64,000 nt of DNA from Chryseobacterium sp. c4a (GTDB lineage Bacteria; Bacteroidota; Bacteroidia; Flavobacteriales; Weeksellaceae): contig NZ_WXVU01000002.1 in assembly GCF_009900745.1 (NCBI RefSeq), positions 186,001 through 250,000 of the forward strand, given 5' to 3'. A program made the position numbers and the translations under genes. The notes beneath the pieces are model-generated. The model had not been told where the DNA came from, ran no database searches, and worked only from the letters and a program-made list of their open reading frames with translations. Positions within the stretch are counted from its first letter, which is position 1, and each line of letters opens with the position of its first letter. Of the stretch, positions 34,371-42,249 are shown in pieces.

Positions 34371-35033
34371 ATGTCAAAAATAGAAATAGCATGCTTCAAT
34401 CCTGAATCAGCAATAATTGCTTTTGAAAATGGAGCCGACAGAATAGAATTATGTGCAGGATTAAGTGAAGGAGGAACCACTCCTGATTTTGAAACTACCA
34501 AAAAATTAAGAGAGAAAATCAACATTCCAATCTTCGTAATGATCCGTCCGAGAGGTGGAAATTTTACTTATTCTGATGCTGAATTTGAGCAAATGAAATC
34601 AGACTTGACCACATTAAAATCATTGAATGTTGATGGTTTTGTATTTGGTATTCTGGATGAAAATGATGAGGTGAATAAAGAACATAATAAAACTTTGGTA
34701 GAACTGGCTTCACCGCTTCCATGCACATTCCATCGTGCTTTCGACAGGGCAAAAGGACTGGAAGAATCTCTGGAGAAAGTAATTGAATGTGGCTTTACAA
34801 CGATTCTTACATCAGGTCAGAAACCTAATGTATCTGAAGGAAAAGAAAACCTGAAAAAATTAGTTGCTCTTTCCAATGGAAGAATTGAAATTCTTGTGGG
34901 TGGAGGGCTTCGTTCCTCAAATATTGAAGGAATCAGAGAAGCTACAAAAGCAGGCTATTTCCATTCTTCAGCCATTACTGATGGTGGTGCTTTTGCCAAT
35001 CCTGATGAGGTAGTTGCTTTAAAGAATAAATAG
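34371..35033 (+). CDS. cutC: CutC-family protein
   Basis: 220 residues, a TIM barrel. The start KIEIACFNPESAIIAFENGADRIELCAGLSEGGTTP, then VMIRPRGGNFTYSDAEFEQM, FHRAFDRAKG, FTTILTSGQKP and EILVGGGLRSSNI cover the complete family pattern. CutC was linked to copper tolerance in E. coli, but that role is disputed; the conserved barrel looks enzymatic. It is cytoplasmic. It probably shares a transcript with the preceding lipoprotein gene. Confidence 0.9.
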   Translation: MSKIEIACFNPESAIIAFENGADRIELCAGLSEGGTTPDFETTKKLREKINIPIFVMIRPRGGNFTYSDAEFEQMKSDLTTLKSLNVDGFVFGILDENDEVNKEHNKTLVELASPLPCTFHRAFDRAKGLEESLEKVIECGFTTILTSGQKPNVSEGKENLKKLVALSNGRIEILVGGGLRSSNIEGIREATKAGYFHSSAITDGGAFANPDEVVALKNK

Positions 35034-35048
35034 TCATTATATCTTTCA

Positions 35049-35110
35049 TTTGTCATTCTGAGCGTAGTGAAAAATCTCAAAGCATTATAGAGATTCCTCG
35101 TAATGACAAA
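35049..35110. repeat. 62-bp inverted-repeat element (TTTGTCATT..AATGACAAA)
   Basis: 9-bp terminal inverted repeats TTTGTCATT / AATGACAAA with a second inverted pair AATCTC / GAGATT inside. The text (TCATTCTGAGCG..CGTAATGACA) is of a kind seen dispersed in many bacterial genomes. It is non-coding, directly after cutC. Confidence 0.65.
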
Positions 35111-35190
35111 ACTACTATTAGTTTTTAATGATATAATGTAAATGATTTTCATTTATTGATGTTAAACTTTTACATATTAATCTTTAATTT

Positions 35191-35360
35191 AAACGCAAAG
35201 TTTTATTTAATATACTGTTATATTTTAAGGAAGCAAAGTAATGCGGCGAAGCCGCTGAATAAGCTGAAAGATACCATTCGCTTCATCAGGATCGATTTTT
35301 AATCGATTCTTTCTTAGCTCCCTTAAAAATAAGGCGTACTTAAAATAAAAACTTTGCGTT
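35191..35360. repeat. 170-bp structured element with long terminal inverted repeats, upstream of GxxExxY
   Basis: Ends AACGCAAAGTTTTATTTAA (35192-35210) and the near-complement at 35340-35360. A second nested pair is TATTTTAAGGAAGC (35221-35234) / GCTCCCTTAAAAATA (35317-35331). Inside are two hairpins: GCGGC-GAA-GCCGC (35243-35255) and ATCGATT-TTT-AATCGAT (35291-35307). Overall it has the shape of a multi-branched RNA or a small mobile element. The GxxExxY start codon is 18 bases after its right end. Confidence 0.7.
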
Positions 35361-35378
35361 AAAAAAACAAACATACAA

Positions 35379-35765
35379 ATGACTGAAAACGAATTATCTT
35401 ACAAAATAATAGGAGCTGCTATAGAGGTTCATAAAAACTTAGGCGTGGGACTATTAGAAAATGCGTATGAAACAGCTTTGGCTTACGAGTTGAGAACTTT
35501 AGGTTTTAATGTAAAACAGCAAGTTGCGTTGCCATTACAATACAAAGAAATCTCAATAGAAAACGCATATAAAATTGATCTAATTGTAGAAGATAAAGTG
35601 ATTGTTGAAGTTAAATCTGTACTGGAATTACATCCTATTTTTAATGCTCAGATATTGACTTATTTAAAACAAACTCAGATAAAACTTGGGCTTCTTATTA
35701 ATTTTAATAGTGAACTCATTAAATATGGGATTCACAGAATTGTAAACAAAATTATTGATGCATAA
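35379..35765 (+). CDS. GxxExxY protein (PDDEXK-type nuclease fold)
   Basis: 128 residues. The family name motif is visible as GLLENAYETALAYELR, followed by the nuclease-like core YKIDLIVEDKVIVEVKSV (D..E-V-K, the PD-(D/E)XK pattern) and LNAQ-type helix FNAQILTYLKQTQIKLGLLINFN. The family is common in Bacteroidetes and cyanobacteria and its biological role is not established. It sits immediately downstream of the structured inverted-repeat element and its last eight bases overlap the start of the beta-mannosidase gene, an odd partner that suggests insertion next to that gene. Confidence 0.88.
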   Translation: MTENELSYKIIGAAIEVHKNLGVGLLENAYETALAYELRTLGFNVKQQVALPLQYKEISIENAYKIDLIVEDKVIVEVKSVLELHPIFNAQILTYLKQTQIKLGLLINFNSELIKYGIHRIVNKIIDA

Positions 35766-38223
35766 AACTCTACTTTTTGCCTTTATTCTCATTCAGAATG
35801 TTCTTTTTGCTCAGTATTCAGAGAGAAGTCTCTCTTCTGAAAGCTGGAAGTTCAAAAATTCAAAAGATAAAAACTGGCTTCCCGCCAAGATCCCGGGAAC
35901 GGTGCATCTGGATCTGATGGCGAACAAACTTATTCCTGATCCTTTCAAGGATGAAAATGAGAAAAAAGTTCAATGGGTCGAAAATGAGGATTGGGATTAT
36001 CAAACCTATTTTGAGATTTCATCCAAAGAATTTAATTTTACTAATATCGATCTTGTTTTTAATGGATTGGATACGTTTTCAGAAATCTATCTGAACGGAA
36101 AACTGTTGAAGAAAACAGATAATATGTTCAGGAAATGGGAGATTCCTGTAAAAGAATATTTGAAACAGGGAACCAATCTGTTACAGGTAAAATTTAAATC
36201 AGCAGTAAGTACAGGAAAAGAACTTGCAAAAAAAGTTCCATTTACTTTGCCTGAATCCCCCAGAAGCCTGGTAAGAAAAGCGCAATATCAGTTTGGCTGG
36301 GATTGGGGGCCGAGATTGGTAACTGCGGGAGTATGGAAAGATGTTCAACTGCAGTTTTGGAATCATGCAAAAATCAATATCGTTAAAGATCATCAGAATA
36401 TGTCTCCTGAAGCATTTAATGATTTCAGATTTGAAATAGAAATTTATGCAGATAAAGAAGGGGTGTATACGCTGGGTATCAATAAGATGATTAAAGAAAT
36501 CCGCCTGAAAAAAGGGATTAACACAATGATGATTCCCTATGACATGGGTGGAATGAAACTTTGGAATCCTAATGGCAGAGGGGAGGCTAATCTCCATAAT
36601 TTTGAAATTAAACTTTCAAAAAATCATAAAAGTATTGATACCAAGAATATCAGGATCGGGTTAAGAACAGTGGATTTTGTTCAGGAGAAAGATGAAAAGG
36701 GAAAATCTTTTTATTTTAAAGTCAATGGGCATCCTTTATATATTAAAGGAACAAATTGGATACCTGCGGATAGTTTCTCGCCTAGAACAACAAAAGAAAA
36801 ATATCAGGAATTGATTAAGGCGGTTAAAGATGCCAATATGAACATGATCCGTGTTTGGGGCGGTGGAATTTATGAAGATGAAGAATTCTACAAAGCCTGT
36901 GATGAGAACGGAATTTTGGTATGGCAAGACTTTATGTTTGCAGGAAGTTTTTATCCGGCAGACAGCGAATTTCTGGACAATGTAAAAGAAGAAGTAAAAG
37001 ATCAGGTCAACAGACTTCAGAACCATCCATCCATCGTGTTGTGGTGCGGAAATAATGAAATTGATGAAGCCATTGTCAATTGGGGATATCAGAAGCAGTT
37101 TAAATATTCAAAAGAAGATTCATTACAGGTCTGGAAAAATTATAGAAAACTGTTTCATGAAGTTATTCCCAATACATTAAGGGAAAACCTGACACCGAAT
37201 AAAAATATATATTGGCCAAGTTCGCCGTTAATAGGATGGGGGCATAAGGAAAGTCTTACAGAAGGAGATTCTCATTATTGGGGCGTTTGGTGGGGAGAGC
37301 AGCCTTTTGAAATCTATAATGAAAAAGTAGGCCGCTTTATATCTGAATATGGTTTTCAGGGAATGCCCACTTTGAAAACTACACAATCAATGTTTTCGGG
37401 GGCTCCGGATCTGAATCTTAAAAACGCGACCATTAAAGCTCATGAAAAGCATTCAAGAGGTTGGGAAATCATCAATAAATATATGGAACGGGACTATAAG
37501 ATCCCAACAGATTTTGTAAAATACAATTATGTTTCTCAACTGTTGCAGGCGAGAGGAATGCAGATTGCGATAGAAGCACACCGCCGTGCAAAACCTTATA
37601 ATATGGGGACTTTATATTGGCAGCTTAATGACTGTTGGCCGGTGGTTTCATGGGCATCTATTGATTATTTAGGAAATTGGAAAGCATTTCACTATCAGGC
37701 AAAAAGAAGTTATGAATCTGTATTGCCATCAGTTATAGAAACAGAAAATACTTATGATATCTACTTTATTAATGATCTTATTAAAGAGTATGAAGGAGAG
37801 TCAGGAGCCAGGTTATTTGATTTCGAGGGTAAACTTCTGTGGGGAATAGATGCTCTTGACAAATTGCCAGCCAACTCTAGTGAGAAACATTTTGATATTT
37901 CGAAAAGTCAATTTTCAGGATTTGATCTGTCAAAAGCAGTACTTAAGGTTTATTTCAATAACGATTCAGTAAAAAATGAAAAGTTGTTTTTCTTTAAGAG
38001 TCCAAAAGATTTAAAACTTTCAAAACCTAATATCATTATTAAAAAAATATCTCCAACAGAAATTGAAGTCTCAACAGATGTTCTGGCAAAAGACGTATAT
38101 CTTATCGGTGATGCTCATTTCAGTGATAACTTCTTTGATCTGTTGCCGGGAACTTCAAAGAAAATTACCCTTTCTAGATCTTTGGAGAAAGTTGAGGTGA
38201 TGAGCTTGTTTGATACTTTTTGA
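35758..38223 (+). CDS. Beta-mannosidase, GH2
   Basis: 821 residues with a signal peptide (MHKTLLFAFILIQNVLFAQ). GH2 layout: N-terminal sugar-binding sandwich (SWKFKNSKDKNWLPAKIPGTVHLDLM), immunoglobulin-like middle, then the barrel with RVWGGGIYEDEEFYKACDENG, the acid/base Glu434 in CGNNEIDEA and the nucleophile Glu530 in ISEYGFQGMP. IPGTVHLDL and WGWDWGPRL are typical of beta-mannosidases. It removes terminal beta-mannose from oligosaccharides in the periplasm, which complements the hexosaminidase and glycosylasparaginase nearby. The ATG at 35758 lies inside the GxxExxY gene, and no separate promoter is seen, so translation may be coupled. Confidence 0.92.
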   Translation: MHKTLLFAFILIQNVLFAQYSERSLSSESWKFKNSKDKNWLPAKIPGTVHLDLMANKLIPDPFKDENEKKVQWVENEDWDYQTYFEISSKEFNFTNIDLVFNGLDTFSEIYLNGKLLKKTDNMFRKWEIPVKEYLKQGTNLLQVKFKSAVSTGKELAKKVPFTLPESPRSLVRKAQYQFGWDWGPRLVTAGVWKDVQLQFWNHAKINIVKDHQNMSPEAFNDFRFEIEIYADKEGVYTLGINKMIKEIRLKKGINTMMIPYDMGGMKLWNPNGRGEANLHNFEIKLSKNHKSIDTKNIRIGLRTVDFVQEKDEKGKSFYFKVNGHPLYIKGTNWIPADSFSPRTTKEKYQELIKAVKDANMNMIRVWGGGIYEDEEFYKACDENGILVWQDFMFAGSFYPADSEFLDNVKEEVKDQVNRLQNHPSIVLWCGNNEIDEAIVNWGYQKQFKYSKEDSLQVWKNYRKLFHEVIPNTLRENLTPNKNIYWPSSPLIGWGHKESLTEGDSHYWGVWWGEQPFEIYNEKVGRFISEYGFQGMPTLKTTQSMFSGAPDLNLKNATIKAHEKHSRGWEIINKYMERDYKIPTDFVKYNYVSQLLQARGMQIAIEAHRRAKPYNMGTLYWQLNDCWPVVSWASIDYLGNWKAFHYQAKRSYESVLPSVIETENTYDIYFINDLIKEYEGESGARLFDFEGKLLWGIDALDKLPANSSEKHFDISKSQFSGFDLSKAVLKVYFNNDSVKNEKLFFFKSPKDLKLSKPNIIIKKISPTEIEVSTDVLAKDVYLIGDAHFSDNFFDLLPGTSKKITLSRSLEKVEVMSLFDTF

Positions 38224-38239
38224 AAAACAGTTTTTTGAA

Positions 38240-38294
38240 TTACCATAAATTGGTAAATTAGGAGTATTAAAGTTACCAATTTTTGATAAATTTG
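38240..38294 (+). promoter_or_regulatory. ParD-type operator and -7 box
   Basis: Perfect inverted repeat TTACCA-TAAAT-TGGTAA (38240-38256), a third half-site TTACCA at 38273-38278, and an exact -7 box TAAATTTG at 38287-38294. This is the expected layout of an autorepressed antitoxin promoter. Confidence 0.75.
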
Positions 38295-38319
38295 ATATGA
38301 AATTTAAAATCAGAATGCT

Positions 38320-38565
38320 ATGGGACGTAATACATCTGTTTCTTTGGGAGATTATTTTGAAGATTTTGTAGATCATAAAATCTCAGAAGGTAGGTATAAG
38401 AACGTGAGTGAAGTTATTCGTGCTGGATTAAGATTGCTGGAAGAAGAAGAAAATAAATTTCAGCTTCTTAAAAATGCAATTAAGGAAGGAATTTACAGTG
38501 AGATTGCAACAGACTTTAACTATGAAAAGCATCTTGAGTTTCTAAAGTCTAAAATGAAAAAATAA
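38320..38565 (+). CDS. ParD-like (CC2985/CopG) antitoxin, without a toxin gene
   Basis: 81 residues. Ribbon-helix-helix N terminus (RNTSVSLGDYFEDFVDHKISEGRYKNVSEVIRAGLRLLEEEE), the signature of ParD antitoxins, followed by a partner-binding tail (LKNAIKEGIYSEIATDFNYEKHLEFLKS). ParE toxin genes normally overlap or follow at once; here the next 210 bases contain only stops, a palindromic repeat and a terminator. It may be an orphan repressor or the survivor of a broken pair. The upstream TTACCA palindrome is its likely own binding site. Confidence 0.88.
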   Translation: MGRNTSVSLGDYFEDFVDHKISEGRYKNVSEVIRAGLRLLEEEENKFQLLKNAIKEGIYSEIATDFNYEKHLEFLKSKMKK

Positions 38566-38647
38566 ATGGGTTGGAAGTAATAGGATAGATGAGTAATGCA
38601 TTGACCAAGATCTACTAAATCCTGCCTAATTTGCGAGAGAAAATAAT

Positions 38648-38682
38648 CAAACCTTATAGGTTTCTGAAACCTATAAGGTTTG
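38648..38682. repeat. Perfect 16-bp palindrome (AAACCTTATAGGTTT type)
   Basis: CAAACCTTATAGGTTT / AAACCTATAAGGTTTG around a 3-base loop. It lacks a T tract and is not placed as a terminator. Each arm is itself close to palindromic (AACCTTATAGGTT). Confidence 0.75.
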
Positions 38683-38704
38683 AAAAAATTACAATAGAAC
38701 AATA

Positions 38705-38734
38705 AAGAAAGCTGCCCCTAAAGGCAGCTTTCTT
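38705..38734 (-). terminator. Terminator of the DJ-1/OYE unit
   Basis: 12-bp stem AAGAAAGCTGCC / GGCAGCTTTCTT with a 6-base loop, downstream of the minus-strand genes. Confidence 0.8.
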
Positions 38735-38776
38735 CAATAGTATAGAGAAAAATTTAAACAGTATTTAATCAATATC

Positions 38777-39538
38777 TTAGTTCTCAATCAGCCAGTTTTC
38801 TACCGCTTTTGAGAAATCAGCAATATCAATAGGGTGTCTGCTCGTAATCAGGTTGCCGTCTACAACAACAGGTACATCAGACACAATTCCACCTGCATTT
38901 TTAAGATCAATCTGAATATTCCAGTATCCGGTTAATTTTTTACCTTTAATGATCTCAGCATTGATTAATACTACAGTGGCGTGACAGATCGCAGCAACCA
39001 GTTTACCTGTAGCATTGAAATCTTTAACAAACTGTACCACTTCAGGATCATGACGAAGGTTATCCGGATTCCATGCGCCACCAGGAATAAAGACCGCATC
39101 ATAATCATTTACATTGATTTGATCTACAGTATGATCTACTTTGATCCAGCCTACAGGTAATAGGTATTGTATTGCCATGATGTGAGTTTTTGACATCTCT
39201 TCAGGCATGCTTAATCCAAAGTTGGCTGGAGCTGGTTTGTATTTAGGGGCGATGATGTCTACCTGAGCACCTAATTGACGAAAGTACCAGGCTGGACCCG
39301 TTAATTCAATCTCTTCAAAACCGTCTGATGAAATCACAGCAATTCTTTTTCCAGCTAATGTTTTTTCTGTTACTGGAGTAAAGAAGAAGTCTTTTACTTT
39401 TTCATTTCCCGGTGCATTTAAGAATTGAGCCAGCGGAAAGCTTCCCACAGCAGTTTTTGATGATAATTGAGTAAGGATTTCTAGGGTGTTAACACCATTT
39501 TGTGTTGCTACGTTTTGAGCATCTATATTGGTTTCCAT
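38777..39538 (-). CDS. DJ-1/PfpI-family protein
   Basis: 253 residues. After about 65 residues of leader it has the class I glutamine-amidotransferase-like fold: KRIAVISSDGFEEIELTGPAWYFRQLGAQVDIIAP, the acidic residue in FEEIEL, DAVFIPGGAWNPDNLR, and the nucleophile elbow LVAAICHATVVLIN with its cysteine and adjacent histidine. Family members act as chaperones, deglycases or small hydrolases in stress defence. It follows an Old Yellow Enzyme gene by 18 bases on the same strand, which points to a shared response to reactive electrophiles such as carbonyl compounds. Confidence 0.9.
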   Translation of the reverse strand: METNIDAQNVATQNGVNTLEILTQLSSKTAVGSFPLAQFLNAPGNEKVKDFFFTPVTEKTLAGKRIAVISSDGFEEIELTGPAWYFRQLGAQVDIIAPKYKPAPANFGLSMPEEMSKTHIMAIQYLLPVGWIKVDHTVDQINVNDYDAVFIPGGAWNPDNLRHDPEVVQFVKDFNATGKLVAAICHATVVLINAEIIKGKKLTGYWNIQIDLKNAGGIVSDVPVVVDGNLITSRHPIDIADFSKAVENWLIEN

Positions 39539-39556
39539 TTTTAATGATTTAAAATG

Positions 39557-40666
39557 TTAATTTGATTGTTTTTGTTGATAAGTCTCCCAGTCAAGGTATC
39601 CTTCCATGGTTAATCCATAATGAAGTTCTCTTTTAGGAGGGGTTAGAGGCCAGTCGTTTTCAAGACGGCTCACAAGGTCAGGGTTAGATATAAAAGCTTC
39701 GCCGAATGCTGCGATATCAATGGTTCCTTCGTTGATAAGCTTTTCGGATCTTTCTCTGTCCATACCACCGGCAAGGATGATAATTCCATCATACCAGGTA
39801 CGGAAACGTTTCATGAAATCTTCAGGTAAAGCAAAGCTTCCTCTCGATTTTTGATCCATAATGTGGATGTAAACGATTTTTCTTTTTGAAAGCTCTTTCG
39901 CCAGATATTCATAAGTAGCTTCAATTTCATCATAATGAGGCATCTCGTATAAACCACCATAAGGAGTCAATCGTATAGCGACTTTATCAGCTCCGATTGC
40001 AGCGATTGCAGCATCTACAATTTCCAGTAAAAATCGGGAACGGTTTTCGATACTTCCACCATATTCATCAGTTCTGTTATTTACAAAAGGATTGAGGAAT
40101 TGCTCAATAAGATATCCGTTGGCTCCGTGAAGTTCTATTCCGTCAAAACCCGCTTTTATAGCATTTTCAGCGGCTACTGTAAAATCCTTAACTACTTGTT
40201 TTACTTCTTCTGTGGCGAGTGCTCTTGGTTTAGAGTTGATCACAAAACCTTCTTTTCCGTTTTCATCATAACCCCATGCATGAGTTTCTCCTGCCTGGAT
40301 ATCAGATGACGATACAGGAGCCTGTCCATCCGGTTGATTGGTAACGTGAGAAACCCGGCCTACATGCCATAATTGGGTAAATATTTTGCTTCCTTTTTGG
40401 TGAACGGCATCTGTAACCAGTTTCCAACCTTCAGTCTGCTCGGAAGTATAGAGTCCAGGAATGTGAAGCACTCCTTTTGAAGTCGGAGAGATTGCGGTTC
40501 CTTCTGTGATAATTAATCCTGTGTCTGCACGTTGTGCATAATATTCTGCATTAAACGTTTTTGGAATACCATCTTCGTTTCTGGCTCTGGTCATAGGTGC
40601 CATGGCAATTCTGTTTTTTAGTTGTAGAGAACCAATGGTTGCTTCTTTAAAAATATTAATATTCAT
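39557..40666 (-). CDS. Old Yellow Enzyme family alkene reductase (NemA-like)
   Basis: 369 residues, an FMN-binding TIM barrel. Markers in order: LKNRIAMAPMTRARN, TEGTAISPTSKG, FTQLWHVGRVSH, FDGIELHGANGYLIEQFLNPFVNNRTDEYGGSIENRSRF (active-site His and Asn in HGAN), then VAIRLTPYG and the C-terminal FMN phosphate site IILAGGMDRE. It reduces activated C=C bonds or nitro groups with NAD(P)H. First gene of a two-gene unit with the DJ-1-like protein. A perfect palindrome AATCGA-A-TCGATT at 40735-40747, 69 bases upstream of the start, could be its operator. Confidence 0.93.
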   Translation of the reverse strand: MNINIFKEATIGSLQLKNRIAMAPMTRARNEDGIPKTFNAEYYAQRADTGLIITEGTAISPTSKGVLHIPGLYTSEQTEGWKLVTDAVHQKGSKIFTQLWHVGRVSHVTNQPDGQAPVSSSDIQAGETHAWGYDENGKEGFVINSKPRALATEEVKQVVKDFTVAAENAIKAGFDGIELHGANGYLIEQFLNPFVNNRTDEYGGSIENRSRFLLEIVDAAIAAIGADKVAIRLTPYGGLYEMPHYDEIEATYEYLAKELSKRKIVYIHIMDQKSRGSFALPEDFMKRFRTWYDGIIILAGGMDRERSEKLINEGTIDIAAFGEAFISNPDLVSRLENDWPLTPPKRELHYGLTMEGYLDWETYQQKQSN

Positions 40667-41161
40667 AGCTTGAAAATTTAGGTATTAATAATATGATTAA
40701 TTGCTGTTTGATCTATAATTTTACAAATTGAAATAATCGAATCGATTTTGCTGTTTGTTTTAATTAATGATCTTATTTGTAATTGATGGTACAAATTTCT
40801 GCTATATTTTGTTATTATAAAAATTATATAATTTATATTTAGTTATAATAAAAATAATAGTTTGTAAAATTAGATTTCTTGATCGGGAATCTATAAGTAA
40901 GAAGAGTTGAGTAAAGAAACTGTAGACGGAGGGAAGCACAACAGAGAAAGCTAATTTTAAGAATAAGACCTACCTGTTATACAATTGAACTTCTAAAAAA
41001 AGACAAAAGCTATTATTCATGACTTCTATAACTCCTTCTTCCAGCTCCCGGCTTCAAACCCCGGCTGTTTAGAATTTTCATTTTCAGAAGAATACCATGT
41101 GATGAATGGAACTTATCATCAAAAAAAGGTGTTTTTCCATTCTCACCTCAAAAATCAGCCG
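40667..41161. other. Divergent intergenic region (OYE / AEC permease)
   Basis: No gene seen. It contains the palindrome AATCGA-A-TCGATT (40735-40747), a very AT-rich stretch (about 40800-40870) and a pyrimidine-rich dispersed motif (41032-41065). Confidence 0.45.
41032..41065 (+). repeat. Dispersed pyrimidine-rich motif, copy 2
   Basis: CTCCTTCTTCC then GGCTTCAAACCCC, matching the order and orientation of 19919-19952. Confidence 0.45.
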
Positions 41162-41169
41162 TAACTTTG
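41162..41169 (+). promoter_or_regulatory. -7 box of the AEC permease gene
   Basis: TAACTTTG, exact TAnnTTTG, 20 bases before the ATG at 41190. It lies downstream of the longer in-frame start at 41106 and so rules that start out. Confidence 0.75.
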
Positions 41170-41189
41170 CAGTATATTTCTTTATAGTT

Positions 41190-42098
41190 ATGGTAAATTT
41201 TGTTCTGATTGCAGTGTGCATTATTGCAGGAATGATATTCAAAGCAACAAAATCTATCCACCCGGATGCCCATAAGGGGATCAATACCTGGATTCTTTAT
41301 CTTGCTCTACCGGCAGTTTCATTCAAATATCTGCCGAAAGTACAATGGACAACGGAAATGCTTTTTCCAATTGCAGCCACTTTCTTAGTCTCTGTATTTT
41401 GTTTTTTTTATGTAATGTTTTACAGTAAAAGTAGGGGATATTCAAGACGTTCCAGAAGTACCTTAGAACTGGCCAGCGGGTACAGCAATACCTCTTTTAT
41501 AGGATTTCCTTTGATCAGTGCTTTTTATGGAGAGAGTCTTTTAAGTATTGCCATTATTTGCGACCAAACCATGTTTTTTGCCCTTTCAACATTAGGGATT
41601 ATTGCCGCGGTGAAAGGAGGAAGCAAATCAGGAAAGGTAAGTGCAGCATTTATTTTTAAAAGGTTAATTACATTTCCGCCATTAATAGGCTGTATTTCTG
41701 CATTGGTGTTGTCTCAATTTATCGATTTAACTGTTGCAGAACCACTTTTTGATAAATTAGCAGCTACAGTAAGCCCATTAGCTTTGTTTTCTGTTGGATT
41801 GCAATTGAAATTTAATGGCTGGAAAAAACTGATTCCTCAAATGTCAGCTTCCATGTTATATAAATTGATTCTGGCTCCGGCAATGGTGTTAGGAATGGCT
41901 TTATTATTTGGAATAAAAGGAGATGTAGCAAAAATTACCATATTTGAAGCGGCCATGCCAACCTTGGTAACCTCCAGTATCATTGCAGAACAGTTCAGGC
42001 TGAATACAAAACTGACCAACCTGATTATCGGAGTCAGCATTATTGTAGGATTCTTCACCTCTGCGATGTGGTACGAGATTACTGAATATTTCTTTTAA
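41190..42098 (+). CDS. AEC-family (auxin efflux carrier-like) permease
   Basis: 302 residues with about ten membrane segments in two inverted halves. Markers: AGMIFKATKSIHPDAHKGINTWILYLALPAVSF at the first half, SGYSNTSFIGFPLISAFYG in the middle and ATVSPLALFSVGLQLKF, ILAPAMVLGMAL, EAAMPTLVTSSIIAEQF in the second. The family exports malate, auxin and related weak acids; the substrate here is unknown. The start is fixed by the -7 box at 41162. It is a single-gene unit followed by a dispersed double-hairpin repeat. Confidence 0.88.
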   Translation: MVNFVLIAVCIIAGMIFKATKSIHPDAHKGINTWILYLALPAVSFKYLPKVQWTTEMLFPIAATFLVSVFCFFYVMFYSKSRGYSRRSRSTLELASGYSNTSFIGFPLISAFYGESLLSIAIICDQTMFFALSTLGIIAAVKGGSKSGKVSAAFIFKRLITFPPLIGCISALVLSQFIDLTVAEPLFDKLAATVSPLALFSVGLQLKFNGWKKLIPQMSASMLYKLILAPAMVLGMALLFGIKGDVAKITIFEAAMPTLVTSSIIAEQFRLNTKLTNLIIGVSIIVGFFTSAMWYEITEYFF

Positions 42099-42130
42099 TT
42101 ACTCAATGCTCAGGTCGAAAGGCTGAACAT

Positions 42131-42178
42131 TCCCCTCCGCTGGAGGGGTGTCAAATCAAAAATTTGACGGGATGGTCA
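42131..42178 (+). repeat. Dispersed double-hairpin repeat, copy 2
   Basis: CCCCTCC-GC-T-GGAGGGG stem, then GTCAAAT..ATTTGAC stem, then GGGATGGTCA. Same order and orientation as 10943-10996. Confidence 0.65.
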
Positions 42179-42249
42179 TACCACTGAAACGATCTCAAAA
42201 GTTGCAGTTCTCTTCAGAAAAATCTAATTTTACACTTTAAATATTTCCC

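Noticed and set aside
38566-38700. ParE toxin remnant after the ParD gene
   Set aside because: All three frames are broken and no segment could be matched to ParE with confidence.
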